Shown piece by piece: positions 24,137-36,641 of a DNA stretch of 64,000 bases (its first letter is position 1; each line of letters begins with the position of its first letter). A model generated the notes under the pieces. The model saw only the letters and a list, made by a program, of their open reading frames with translations. It did no database searches and was not told where the DNA came from. The stretch spans positions 558,001 to 622,000 of the forward strand of contig NW_027436638.1 of assembly GCF_031877795.1 (NCBI RefSeq), written 5' to 3'. Source of the stretch: Strix aluco. Lineage: Eukaryota; Chordata; Aves; Strigiformes; Strigidae. The position numbers and the translations under genes are program-made.

Positions 24137-24688
24137 TGTAGTTAGACGGCACAAGACGGACTCGTGCAGAGGCAGGGAGGGCTACGTGCAGAGACATACC
24201 AGGTGCTGATAGTGTTGCTAGGCTACTATCTCCTGGTCCGGGCAGAAGCCTTGAAGATGTGTGGGTCAGCAGCAAGATTACCCCGGATTCCGGTGCAAAC
24301 TGGCCTGGCAGTTTGGCCAGGGAACAGGGAATGGCTGAGGCTGCGCAGAACGACTGGGTGAAAAGTTCACCAGCGAGGAAGAGGAGATACTTCATCTATA
24401 CGACCCCCGCCCAGGAATTTACGACCACTGCCCAGGACTTGAGGAGCTCAATGCGCAGGCGCAAGGGGAGGAGACCTAATTACCATGAGAAGCAAGGGGA
24501 GGCGGTGATAGGCTATGAATATGTATAGGCGTCTTATGAATATACAATACTTTGTACCATAAAAGCAAGGGAATAACTACAGAAAGGCGCGCATGCTTGT
24601 GGAGGAGCGATCCCCCATGCGCCCAGCGCTGAATAAACATACCTGCTTTACAACCCCAAAGTTGTAAAGTTCTTTTTTCTGCAAGTCA
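24137..24688 (+). mobile_element. probable solo LTR, boundaries approximate
   Basis: A GC-richer block with LTR features. There is a TGTAGTTAG start candidate at 24137, a CCATAAAAGCAAGG TATA-like region near 24560, and GCCCAGCGCTGAATAAACATACC carrying AATAAA at 24632-24637. A short U5-like segment follows and ends near CTGCAAGTCA. No flanking duplication could be found, so both ends are uncertain. The CCCAGCGCTGA motif is shared with the LTRs of the provirus at 34-43 kb (there CCCAGCGCTGATTTTTGC), hinting at a distant relationship. No internal viral sequence is present. Confidence 0.5.
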
Positions 24689-24966
24689 GCATTAACTTCT
24701 ATAGTCACTTTCTTTGGGTGGAAGAGTCAGGACGATTCCACTGTAAAAATATGCAGATGGGGTCAGAGTTGGGCTTTGCTAAGGTTTGCACAGAAAATGG
24801 GTTGTGTTGCCCATTCCTCTTAGTTCATTTGTATGGTTGAAGCATAATTCTTCATCGAAGCCAAAGCAGGAGATTGCTTTGAAATGTTCCTTATGCCAGC
24901 AGATCTTTGACCAACAAACCAAGAATCAACAGCTTGTATCGATATTAAAACCCTTCACAGCTGTAT
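24689..24966. other. no feature recognised
   Basis: Unique sequence between the LTR and the poly-G tract. Probably intronic. Confidence 0.4.
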
Positions 24967-24988
24967 GGGGGGGGGGGGGGGGGGGGGG
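24967..24988 (+). repeat. poly-G tract at the CR1 5' junction
   Basis: An uninterrupted run of about 22 G directly abutting the truncated 5' end of the CR1 copy. Its true length is doubtful because homopolymer G of this size is hard to sequence. Confidence 0.85.
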
Positions 24989-24989
24989 T

Positions 24990-25306
24990 AGCAGGGGAGA
25001 AGCTCCTGTGAGTGACTCTTTATCAGGGAGTGTAGTGATAGGATGAGGGGTGAGAGTTTCAAACTGAAAGAGGGCAGATTTAGGTTAGATGTAAGAAAGA
25101 AATTCTTCCCTGTGAGGGTGGTGAGACACTGGCACAGGTTGCCCAGAGAAGCTGTGGCTGCCCCCTCCCTGGAAGGGTTCAAGGCCAGGTTGGACGGGGC
25201 TTTGGGCAACCTGGGCTAGTGCAAGGTGTCCGTGCCCATGGCAGGGGGTTGGAACTAGATGATCTTTAAGGTCCATTCCAGCCCAAACCATTCTATGATT
25301 CTGTGA
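24990..25306 (+). mobile_element. CR1 LINE 3' end fragment
   Basis: A clear CR1 tail: GATAGGATGAGGGGTGAGAG, then TTTAGGTTAGATGTAAGAAA, then GAGACACTGGCACAGGTTGCC, then CAAGGCCAGGTTGGACGGGG, then GGAACTAGATGATCTTTAAG, ending CCATTCTATGATTCTGTGA. It is better preserved than the copy at 9640-10018. It is 5'-truncated and lies inside the presumed first intron of the PAPOLG-like pseudogene. Confidence 0.95.
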
Positions 25307-26565
25307 CTAACCCATCTAATATTTGAGGCTGGCTGACTGTGAAGTAGAAAAAGAGCCAGTTTGAATAATGGCATCATTAATCCCTTTAGCCTTAGGGTCT
25401 GACAAGCGTGATGAGTTGTACAGACCTTTTAATGCGTCTTCCCCCTTTTGCTACTGGTGTTTCTGTAGAGACCCTTGATCGTTAAGTACAGTGCTTCCCT
25501 CCTGTCCCGCTCCTTTCTCTCTCCTGGTTTCAGCTGGTAATGCAAAGTAGGGTTTCTTCTCCATTTTTCCCTTTCTAAAGCAAGGGTTCTGTGGCGTAAA
25601 GAAAATGTGAATGCTGCCTTTAATTTAATGTTGTCCTGCCATGTCAGCCCTGTGCTGCTTCTGATTGCAAATAAGTCTAAACACGCAGGGCAAGCAGAGG
25701 GTTGCAGGCACAAATTATGCCTTGCTATAATTGGAGTTACGGGGGCTCCAAACCCAGGTGCCTGGTGTCCTGCTCAGCCTAACTGGGCAGTGAGCTGGCT
25801 AAGCCAGGTTTGAGCACCCTCTGCATACGAAGCTTAACTTCTGCTGCTTTATATGCTGATGTACATCTCTTGGGTTTAGACCAAACAGATGTATGTACAG
25901 CTAAGCCTCTGAACTCTAAAAATTGAACACTGTGTTAAGTGCATGAGGCTCTCCTAGCAAAATTAGGTGCAGATTGGTTGATATTTTCATTCATACTCTC
26001 TTCCATAAACAAAAACAAGGCAATGCTGGATTTACTGCATCAGCTCTTTAACAGATCACTTTGTTATATGTCCTTCCTCTACAACCAACTGCAATGCCCT
26101 TCCAGAATCAGAAGCACAGCAAATACATTTAACTAAAAGAAGCCAGCGTTAAATGGTCTTATTTAATGTTAGCAGGAAGCTGATGGGAATATCCTTAAAT
26201 CAAAACTGATACGAAACCGAAATGTGTCCAAAACTTCTGCTGTGTGTAGCGTCACCCTTAGTGGATTTCAAACCTTTTCATTTCCTGGTGATCGGTTCTA
26301 ACTGTCTAGAGCAATGCAAGTAAGTTGGTAGCAACTTAGATGTTTTCTTACATCCACAGATATTTTTGAAAAAGTAGTTGTGACTTCTAAGTTAGGTCAA
26401 GTTATCTAAAAATCATAAGCAGGACAATTTTTTTCTCATTTATATTAATGCTGGGTAAAAGAACAGACATTGATTTGGAAACCTGTAAACTGAAGGATGT
26501 TTTCCAGTAAGGTTGTTTTTTTTTTTTCTTCTGTGAAGTCTTCAGTATTTTATTTTCTCCCACAG
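25307..26565. other. presumed intron, no feature recognised
   Basis: AT-rich unique sequence up to the acceptor of pseudogene exon 2. Open frames of up to 94 codons on either strand have no recognisable content. Confidence 0.4.
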
Positions 26566-29052
<2,487 letters not shown>

Positions 29053-29752
29053 GTAAGCGTTTTACATTTTTTCTTTTAAGTGAGAAATATTTTTTTCTTC
29101 CTTTGGAATAGGATAACTTCTCCAGGGACCTGTGACCATGCTATTTCACAAGGTTATTTGTACCTTATAGTGTATTTAGGAAGCTGTAATTAAACGGCCT
29201 GACCACAGCCTATCCCAGGAGAAGACGCTGCAGTAAAATGGGAGCTTACAGGAAAATAAGCCCCCAGGCAGCCTGGCAGGCATGGGAACGTCAGGGACAC
29301 CCCTTTCTAAACCTGTGCTGTGGAGCAGGGTAGCCTGCTGGAACAGCACTTATCTCACAAGGACTGTGCAGAGGGGCAGTAAAGGCAGTGCCCTTGCTGA
29401 CTCCTCCCAGCTCTGACCAGCTGGCTTTCTACAGAGGGATGGGTATGGGGTAGTTCACGGTGTGAATCATGTCAGCAGACTAAATGCCTTGTTGCAAACC
29501 AAAAATGAAGTGGGCATGAGACAAGCAATCTGGAAAATGGCAAGTAAAAGTACTCATGTGAGTCCTGCCTGGGTTTGTCAGCTGCAGGAATCCTTGTATC
29601 TGAACACATCTTGAACAGTGACTGCAGACCTGCGTGCTGTAGTACCTAAGCAAGTCACTGCTTGGTACCGCTCTCATGAAGTCACTTGTTCCGTGACCGT
29701 CTTGTGGCCTTTGTCTGGTGCAGACATTCACAGAATAACTTTCTGCCCTCAG
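29053..29752. other. remnant intron 6 of the pseudogene, no exon seen
   Basis: Begins with the exon 6 donor GTAAGC. No later PAPOLG exon is visible. The unique sequence ends at about 29752 with GCCGAAGTCATCGTCTGTCT, which closely resembles the repeat unit of the adjoining array and may be its seed. Confidence 0.5.
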
Positions 29753-32700
29753 CCGAAGTCATCGTCTGTCTGGGGGGGGGGGGGGCGAGGTCGTCGCCTG
29801 TCTTGCGGGGGGGGGGGGGGGGCGATGTGGTTGCCTCTCTTGGGGGGGGGGCGATGTCGTCGCCTGTGTTGGGGGGGGGGGTGTGCCGATGTTGTTTGTC
29901 TTTTGCGGGGGGGGGGAGAGGTCATCGCCTGTCTTGGGGGGGGTGGGCGAGGTCGTCACCTGTCTTGGGGGGGGGTGTCCGAGGTCGTCACCTGTCTTGG
30001 GGGGGGGGGGGACGAGGTCGTCGCTTGTCTTGGGGGTGGGGGGGGGGCGAGGTTGTCGTGTATCCTGGAGTGTGGGGGGGGCTGAAATCGTCGCCTGTCT
30101 TGGGGGGGTGGGGGCGAATTCGTCGCCTGTCTTGGGGGGGGGGCGGCGCGAGGTCGTCGCCTGTCTTGGGGTGGGGGGGCGATGTCATCGTCTGTCTAAG
30201 GGGGGGGCGGGGGGCGCCGATGTCGTCGTCTGTCTTGGGGGGGGCGAGCTCGTCGCCTGTCCTTGGGGGGAGGGGGGCTGAAATCGTCGCCTATCCTGCG
30301 GGGGGGGGCTGAAATCGTCGCCTGTCTTGGGGTGGGGGGGGCGAAGTCGTTGCCTGTCTTGGGGGGGGGGGCGATGTCATCGTCTGTCTTGTGGGGGATG
30401 GCGCCGATGTCTTTTATCTTTGGGGGGGGCGGGGGCGATGTCGTTGCATGTCTTGAGGGGGGGGGCGAGGTCGTCGCCTGTCTTGGGGGGGGGGTCCGAG
30501 GTCGTCGCCTGTCTTGAGGGGGGGGGCGAGGTCATCGTCTGTCTTGGGGGGGGGGGTCGAGGTCGTCGGCTGTCTTGGGGGGGGGGGCGAGGTCGTCGTG
30601 TATCCTGGCGTGGGGGGGGTGGCTGAAATCGTCACCTGTCTTGGGGGGGGTGGGGGGGGCGAAGTCGTCGCCTGTCTTGGGGGGGGGGGGGGCGAGGTCG
30701 TCGTCTGTCTTGGGGGGGGCGAGGTCATCGTCTGTCTTGGGGGGGGGCGAGCTCCTCGCCTGTCTTGGGGGGGGGGGGCGATATCGTCACCTGTCTTGGG
30801 GGGGGTGGGGGGGCGAGGTCGTCGCCTGTCTTGGGGCGGGGGCACGAGGTCGTCGCCTGTCTTCGGGGGGGCGCCGATGTCGTCGTCTGTCTGGGGTGGG
30901 GGGGGGGGCGATGTCGTTGCCTGTCTTGGAGGGGGGGAGGGCAATGTCGCCTGTCTTGGGGGGCGGGCGAGGTCATCGCCTTTCGGGGGTGGGCGGGGGG
31001 AGCGTGACGTCGTCGCCTGTCTTGGGGGGGGGCGTCGAGGTCGTCGTCTGTCGTGGGGGGGGGGGGGGCCGAAATCGTCGCCTGTCTTGGGGGGGGCGGG
31101 GCGATGTCGTCGCCTGTGTTGGGGGGGGGGGCAATGTCGTCGTCTGTCTTGTGGGGGGGGCAAGTTCGTCGCTTGTCTTTGGGGGGGGGCGAGGTCGTCG
31201 CCTGTCTTGGGGGGAGGGGTGGGGTGCGAGATCGTCGCTTGTCTTGGGGAGGGGGGGTGATGTCGTCGTCTGTCTGGGGGGGGGGGGGCGATGTCGTTGC
31301 ATGTCTTGGGACGGGAGGGGCGAGGTCGTCTTCTGTCTTGGGGGGGGGGTCGAGGTCGTCGCCTGTCTTGGGGGGCAGGGGCGAGGTCATCGTCTATCCT
31401 TGGGGGGGGGTGGCTGAAATCGTCGCCTATCCTGGGGGGGGGGGGCTGAAATTGTCGCCTGTCTTGGGGTGGGGGGGGTGAAGTCGTCGCCTGTGGTGGG
31501 GGGGGGGGCGAGGTCGTCGTCTATCCTGGGGGGGGGGCGGGGGCTGAAGTCGTCGCCTGTCTTGGGGGGGGGTGGGGGGGGCGAAGTCCTCGCCTGTGTT
31601 GGAGGGGGGGGGCGACGTCGCCTGTCTTGGAGGGGGGGTGGTGCCGAGGTCGTCGCTTGTCTTGGGTGGGGGGGGGCGAGGTTGTCGTCTATCCTGGGGG
31701 GGGGGGTGGGGGGTTGAAATCGTCGCCTGTCTTGGGGTGGGGTGGGCAAAGTCGTCGCCTGTCTTGGGTGGGGGGGGGGTCGATGTCGTCGTCTGTCTGG
31801 GGTTGGGGGGGGGGGCGATGTCGTTGCCTGTCTTGGGGGGGGGGGCGGCAAGGTCGCCTGTCTTCGGCGGGGGGGGAGGGCGATGTCGCCTGTCTTGGGG
31901 GGGGGCGCCGATGTCGTCGTCTGTCTTGGTGTGGGGGGGGTGAAGTTGTCGCCTGTCTTGGGGGGGGGGGGCGATATCGTCACCTGTCTTGGGGGGGGTG
32001 GGGGGGCGAGGTCGTCGCCTGTCTTGGGGCGGGGGCGCGAGGTCGTCGCCTGTCTGGGGTTGGGGGGGGGGCGATGTCGTTGCCTGTCTTGGGGAGGGGG
32101 GGCAAGGTCGCCTGTCTTCGGCGGGGGGGGAGGGCGATGTCGCCTGTCTTGGGGGGCGGGCGATGTCGTATTCTGTCTTTGGGGAGGGGCAAGGTCGTCG
32201 CCTGTCTTGGGGGGGGGCGAGGTCATCGCCTTTCGGGAGTGGGCGGGGGGAGCGCGACGTCTTCGCCTGTCTTGGGGGGGGGCGTCGAGGTCGTCGTCTG
32301 TCGTGGGGGGGCGGATCGAAGTCATCGCCTGTCTTGGGGGGAGGGGGATGTCGTCGCCTGTCTTGGGGGGCGGGGGCGAGGTCGTCGTCTATCCTGGGGG
32401 GGGGGTGGGGGCTGAAGTCGTCGCCTGTCTTGGGTGGGGTGGGGGGGCGAAGTCCTCGCCTGTCTTGGAGGGGGGGGGGCGACGTCGCCTGTCTTGGAGG
32501 GGGGGTGGTGCCGAGGTCGTCGCTTGTCTTGGGTGGGGGGGGGCGAGGTCGTCGTCTATCCTGGGAGGGGGGTGGGGGGTTGAAATCGTCGCCTGTCTTG
32601 GGGGGGGGTGGGGGCCGAATTCCTCGCCTGTCTTGGGGGGGGTGGGTGCCGATGTCGCCTGTCTTGGAGGGTGGGGGGCGATGTCGTCGCCTGTCTTGGG

Positions 32701-34010
32701 GGAGGGGGGGGCAAGGTCGCCTGTCGTGGGGGGGGTGGGCGGCGAGATCGTCGCCTGTCTTGGGTGGGGGGTGGGGTCCGAGGTCGTCGCCTGTCTTGGG
32801 GAGGGGGGTGGGGGGCGAGATCGTCGCTTGTCTTGGGGAGGGGTGGTCGAGGTCGTCGCCTGTCTTGGGGGGGGCGATGTCGTCGTCTGTCTTGGGGGGG
32901 GGGGCGAGGTCATCGTCTGTCTTGGGGGGGGTCGAGGTCTTCGTCTGTCTTGGGGGGGGCGCCGATGTCGTTTGTCTTTTGGGGGGGCGGGGGGCGATGT
33001 CGTCACCTGTCTTGGGGGGGGGAAGGCAATGTCGTCGCTTGTCTTTGGGGGGGGGCAAAGTCGCCTCTCTTCCGGGGGGGTCAAGGTCGCCTGTCTTCGG
33101 GGGGGGGTGGGCGAGGTCGTCGCATTTCTTGGGGGGGAGGGGGCGCTGTCCTCTGTCTTGGGGGGGGGGTCGATGTCGCCTCTCTTGGGGCGGGGGCGAG
33201 GTCGTTGCTTGTCTTGGGGGGGGGAAGGCGATGTCGTCGTCTGTCTTGGGGGGGGGGTCGAGGTCGTCGTCTGTCGTGGGGGGGGGGGGGTCGAGGTCGT
33301 CGCCTGTCTTGGGGGGCAGGGGCGAGGTCATCGTCTATCCTTGGGGGGGGGGGGCTGAAATCGTCGCCTATCCTGGGGGGAGGGGCTGAAATTGTCGCCT
33401 GTCTTGGGGTGGGGGGGGTGAAGTCGTCGCCTGTGGTGGGGGGGGGGGCGAGGTCGTCGTCTATCCTGGGGGGGGGGCGGGGGCTGAAGTCGTCGCCTGT
33501 CTTGGGGGGGGTGGGGGGGCGAAGTCCTCGCCTGTCTTAGAGGGGGGGGGCGACGTCGCCTGTCTTGAAGGGGGGGTGGTGCCGAGGTCGTTGCTTGTCT
33601 TGGGTGGGGGGGGGCGAGGTTGTTGTCTATCCTGGGGGGGGGGGTGGGGGGTTGAAATCGTCGCCTGTCTTGGGGTGGGGGGGGCGAAGTCGTCGCCTGT
33701 CTTGGGGGGGGGGGGTGTCGAGGTCGTCGCCTGTCTTGGGGGGGGGCGAGCTCCTCGCCTGTCTTGGAGGGGGGTCGATGTCGTCGCCTGTCTTGGGGAG
33801 GGGGGGCAAGGTCGCCTGTCTTCGGCGGGGGGGGAGGGCGATATCGCCTGTCTTGGGGGGCGGGCGATGTTGTATTCTGTCTTTGGGGAGGGGCAAGGTC
33901 GTCGCCTGTCTTGGGGGGGGGCATCGAGGTCGTCGTCTGTCGTGGGGGGGCGGATCGAAGTCATCGCCTGTCTTGGGGTGGGGGGGGATGTCGTCGCCTG
34001 TCTTGGGGGG
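29753..34010 (+). repeat. G-rich minisatellite, units of about 30 bp, about 4.26 kb
   Basis: The array consists of some 130-140 imperfect units of the form (G)7-12 + CGAGGTCGTCGCCTGTCTTG. Variants are GATGTCGTCGTCTGTC, CTGAAATCGTCGCC and CCTATCCTGG. Because G runs vary in length, the unit size varies from about 27 to 38 bp. Stops are almost absent in most frames, which makes open frames of up to 634 codons on both strands with glycine-rich or proline-rich nonsense proteins. I call no genes here. Long blocks recur: sequence at 31340-31760 reappears at 33280-33690, offset about 1940 bp, and a block starting GAAGTCCTCGCCTG occurs near 31582, 32450 and 33520. Every unit has a long G run, so the strand has strong G-quadruplex potential. 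Exact length is likely unreliable in any assembly. Confidence 0.95.
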
Positions 34011-34688
34011 TGTGATAGATTGGGTGGGTTTGTTCACTAAAATGTCAGCAGGATAAAGTGCTTGTTTGCTTGGCAGGATATGCTGGGGGCCTCTTGGTGG
34101 GTGAGACCCAGATACCGTTAGGCCTGCTTAATCAGCCCCCACAGGTCTGGTCTCCACCCAGATGTCGTTTGGCTTGCTTAATCAGCCCCCACAGGTCTGG
34201 TCTCCACCCAGATGTCGTTTGGCTTGCTTAATCAGCCCCCACAGGTCTGGTCTCCACCCAGATGTCGTTTGGCTTGCTTAATCAGCCCCCACAGGTCTGG
34301 TCTCCACCCAGATGCCGTTAGGCCTGCTTAATCAGCCCCCACAGGTCTGGTCTCCACCCAGACGCCGTTAGGCTTGCTTAATCAGCCCCCACAGGTCAAG
34401 TCTCCACCCAGATATTGAGAGGATCGAATAAGGAAGATTGAGAACCTCCATCCCTGCGACCCCCTAGTAGCAAAACGAACATGCGCAGAGCATATCGAAA
34501 GAAACTACGTCAACCGAGAAGACTGTATATAAAAAGGGACTGTAAAAAGGGAAGAGGGCCGCCGTTGATGGAGTGGAGACTCCCCGGCTGCCCAGCGCTG
34601 ATTTTTGCTCACTAACTTTGCTTGCTGAAATTATAATAAATTCTGATTGGGTTGGAAACTTTTGGTCTCGGTTTCTCAACATATAACA
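34011..34688 (+). repeat. 5' LTR with six 50-bp tandem units
   Basis: 678 bp, TGTGATAG at the start and ATATAACA at the end (imperfect terminal inverted repeat). U3 carries six tandem 50-bp units starting GAT.CCGTT or GATGTCGTTT at 34111, 34161, 34211, 34261, 34311 and 34361, each with GCTTAATCAGCCCCCACAGG. A degenerate seventh start is at 34411. Units two to four share a GTCGTTTGGCTTG variant absent from the 3' LTR. A TATATAAAA box lies at 34526-34534 and AATAAA at 34635-34640, so R begins around 34550-34560. The repeats are in the position of retroviral enhancers. Confidence 0.95.
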
Positions 34689-34691
34689 ATT

Positions 34692-34709
34692 TGGTGCCGT
34701 GACTCGGAT
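34692..34709 (+). promoter_or_regulatory. primer binding site, tRNA-His
   Basis: TGGTGCCGTGACTCGGAT begins three bases after the LTR end and is an exact 18-base complement of the 3' end of vertebrate tRNA-His including CCA. Reverse transcription would start here. The match has no mutation. Confidence 0.93.
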
Positions 34710-35070
34710 GGAAATATAGTGGCTGGACTTGGGCAGCAGGGAAGGCGCCCCACCATCCTTTGGTGGTCCTAGCTGTTCCCAAAGTCTCCACACTTTCCAC
34801 TGACGAACCCAAAATCTAAAGTAGTGAGCAAAAGGAACCGGTCGACCCTGTAATCTTTGTGCACAAAAAGTCCGGACGAAGACACAGGACGTGTAAGTAT
34901 ATTTGGAAATCCGTTCGGTTGGGGTTGGTGATCCTGAAGCGTTGCATGTGAGTGGTTCCAGTGGAACCAAGCGAGTGCGGACCCTCAGTAGTGCGGTTCC
35001 CATAGCCCGCGAGGGCGTGGGCCACGAACCAGGGGAACGTGTGTGAGTGAGAAAGAGTGCGCTTCGGAAG
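34710..35070 (+). other. 5' leader of the provirus with candidate splice donor
   Basis: About 360 bases of untranslated leader between PBS and gag. A strong donor-like GTGTAAGTAT places GTAAGT at 34893-34898, suitable for making subgenomic env and possibly accessory mRNA. The packaging signal would lie in this interval, but no structure was computed. Confidence 0.6.
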
Positions 35071-36564
35071 ATGGGACAGGGGAAAAGCAAGCCCCCTGGT
35101 CCCATGGGTGGAGGGCCCCCTGTGCGGTTGCCCCCTATCCCGCCTGATAGTCCCTTAGGATTAATGTTGAAAAATTGGAGGGATTTTTCAAAAAGCAAAG
35201 GAAAGAATAAAGCAAAAATGATCCATTTCTGTATGGAAATTTGGGGAGGTCAGAATATTAAGGAAGAACATGTCTGCTGGCCAATCTTTGGGTCTTTTGA
35301 AAATTGGGTATGTGAGGCCCTAAACACATATGTCAATTCTAAGGAACCGGTTAATCCGGAGGAGAGTGATTATGCTAACATGTGGATGGGATCAGGAGCC
35401 AAAAGCTATCTGTTTGCCCTAAAAGAAAAGGGGGGTGGGAAAAACGATAAGAAAAAACGAGACAAAGAAGAGGTTCCCTTATTACCCCCACCTTATATAC
35501 CACCCCCACCACCTATTGCCAATCCACCACCCTCAGCCCCTGAGGAAACTGAGAGCGACTCTGGAACTTCCTCAGACACCCCCAGAAGTTCCAGAAGGGC
35601 AACTAGAAGTCAGGCAAAACAACAAAAATTATATCCACTCCGGGAGACACCAATGGGGGGACCACAACCAGGGATAGGATTTGTATCTATACCCCTTAAC
35701 TCAGGGGATGTTAGGGAATTCAAAAAAGAAATGGGAAACTTGATAGAAGATCCTTTGGGGGTTGCTGAAAGGATTGATCAATTCCTAGGTCCTAACACCT
35801 ATACCTGGGATGAAATGCAGTCTATTTTGAGTATACTATTTACTGCAGAAGAAAGAAATATGATCAGAAGGGCCGGAATGAGAATATGGGATGCCCAGCA
35901 TGTACAAGGTCCTTTTGCAGATGAAAAATGGCCCATACAGCGACCAAATTGGGACCACCAAAACCCAAACCACAGAACTCATATGCAGGACCTAAGGACT
36001 ATTATTATTCAAGGCATCCGAGAATCTGTGCCCAGGGGGCAAAATATAAACAAAGCCTTTAATGAGAGGCAGAAAAAAGAGGAAAGCCCCACCGATTGGT
36101 TAGAGAGGCTGAGAAAAAGCCTCCAGATGTATTCAGGATTGGATCCGGACACCCAAGTGGGACAGGCATTGCTGAAAACTCAATTTGTAGCCAAATCTTG
36201 GGATGACATAAGAAAAAAATTAGAAAAGATGGACAACTGGCAGGACCGGGGGTTAGATGAGTTATTGCGAGAGGCTCAGAAAGTGTACGTCCGGAGGGAT
36301 GACGAAAATCATAAGAAGCAAGTCAGGATGATGGTGGCAGCTGTCCGGGAGGGACAAAAAGGCCCAAGGAATCAGACACCTCCTCGTACACTAGGAAAAT
36401 ATGGGGATTTCCTAAAAGAAAACCCCAGATTCAGGACAGAAAAAACTGAAGGAATGATAAGACGAAGAGAACAGGGCACCTGTTTCTATTGTGGTGCCCG
36501 AGGACACATAAAAAGGGAATGCAGGAAGCGGCTGCGGGACGAAAGAATGTTCAAGGAAGATTAG
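35071..36564 (+). CDS. gag: Gag polyprotein, ends at UAG
   Basis: Structural precursor of matrix, capsid and nucleocapsid. I start at the ATG at 35071 because it gives MGQGKSK, an N-myristoylation signal, in a good context; the frame is open slightly upstream but without an ATG. The product is 497 residues. A late-domain region holds PPPY (139-142) and PSAP (154-157), which recruit NEDD4-type ligases and TSG101. A capsid region follows, with a major-homology-like segment at about 334-350 (Q, E, W, R in order). There is one zinc knuckle, C471-C474-H479-C484 (CX2CX4HX4C), in a basic tail. A single knuckle and the P-rich linker are typical of gammaretroviruses. The stop is TAG in the same frame as pol. 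No frameshift or nonsense is seen. Confidence 0.95.
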   Translation: MGQGKSKPPGPMGGGPPVRLPPIPPDSPLGLMLKNWRDFSKSKGKNKAKMIHFCMEIWGGQNIKEEHVCWPIFGSFENWVCEALNTYVNSKEPVNPEESDYANMWMGSGAKSYLFALKEKGGGKNDKKKRDKEEVPLLPPPYIPPPPPIANPPPSAPEETESDSGTSSDTPRSSRRATRSQAKQQKLYPLRETPMGGPQPGIGFVSIPLNSGDVREFKKEMGNLIEDPLGVAERIDQFLGPNTYTWDEMQSILSILFTAEERNMIRRAGMRIWDAQHVQGPFADEKWPIQRPNWDHQNPNHRTHMQDLRTIIIQGIRESVPRGQNINKAFNERQKKEESPTDWLERLRKSLQMYSGLDPDTQVGQALLKTQFVAKSWDDIRKKLEKMDNWQDRGLDELLREAQKVYVRRDDENHKKQVRMMVAAVREGQKGPRNQTPPRTLGKYGDFLKENPRFRTEKTEGMIRRREQGTCFYCGARGHIKRECRKRLRDERMFKED

Positions 36565-36641
36565 GGGTGTCAGGGGCTCTATTTGCTGGGGACCCAAAAA
36601 CATAAGGAGCCCTTGATAAAAGTTAAGGTAGGTCCCCAGCA
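36562..36641 (+). promoter_or_regulatory. stop-codon readthrough site with predicted pseudoknot
   Basis: The gag UAG (36562-36564) is followed by six spacer bases and then complementary segments. CAGGGGCTC (36571-36579) can pair with GAGCCCTTG (36607-36615) with one G-U pair. Inside that loop, TGCTGGGGACC (36584-36594) is an exact 11-base complement of GGTCCCCAGCA (36631-36641). Together they make an H-type pseudoknot just downstream of an amber codon, the arrangement gammaretroviruses use for about 5-10% readthrough into pol. Pairing was found by eye; no energy calculation was made. The second stem has a longer A-rich connector than classical examples. Confidence 0.75.

Noticed and set aside
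29053-34010. Continuation of the PAPOLG-like gene into exon 7
   Set aside because: The expected IDLVFARLA-type exon was searched for by eye in all unique sequence after exon 6 and was not found before the array or after the provirus.
29618-34056. Open frames of up to 634 codons on both strands in the G-rich array
   Set aside because: They are translations of one tandem repeat in several frames at once, giving glycine- or proline/aspartate-rich repeats with no start, splice or domain context.
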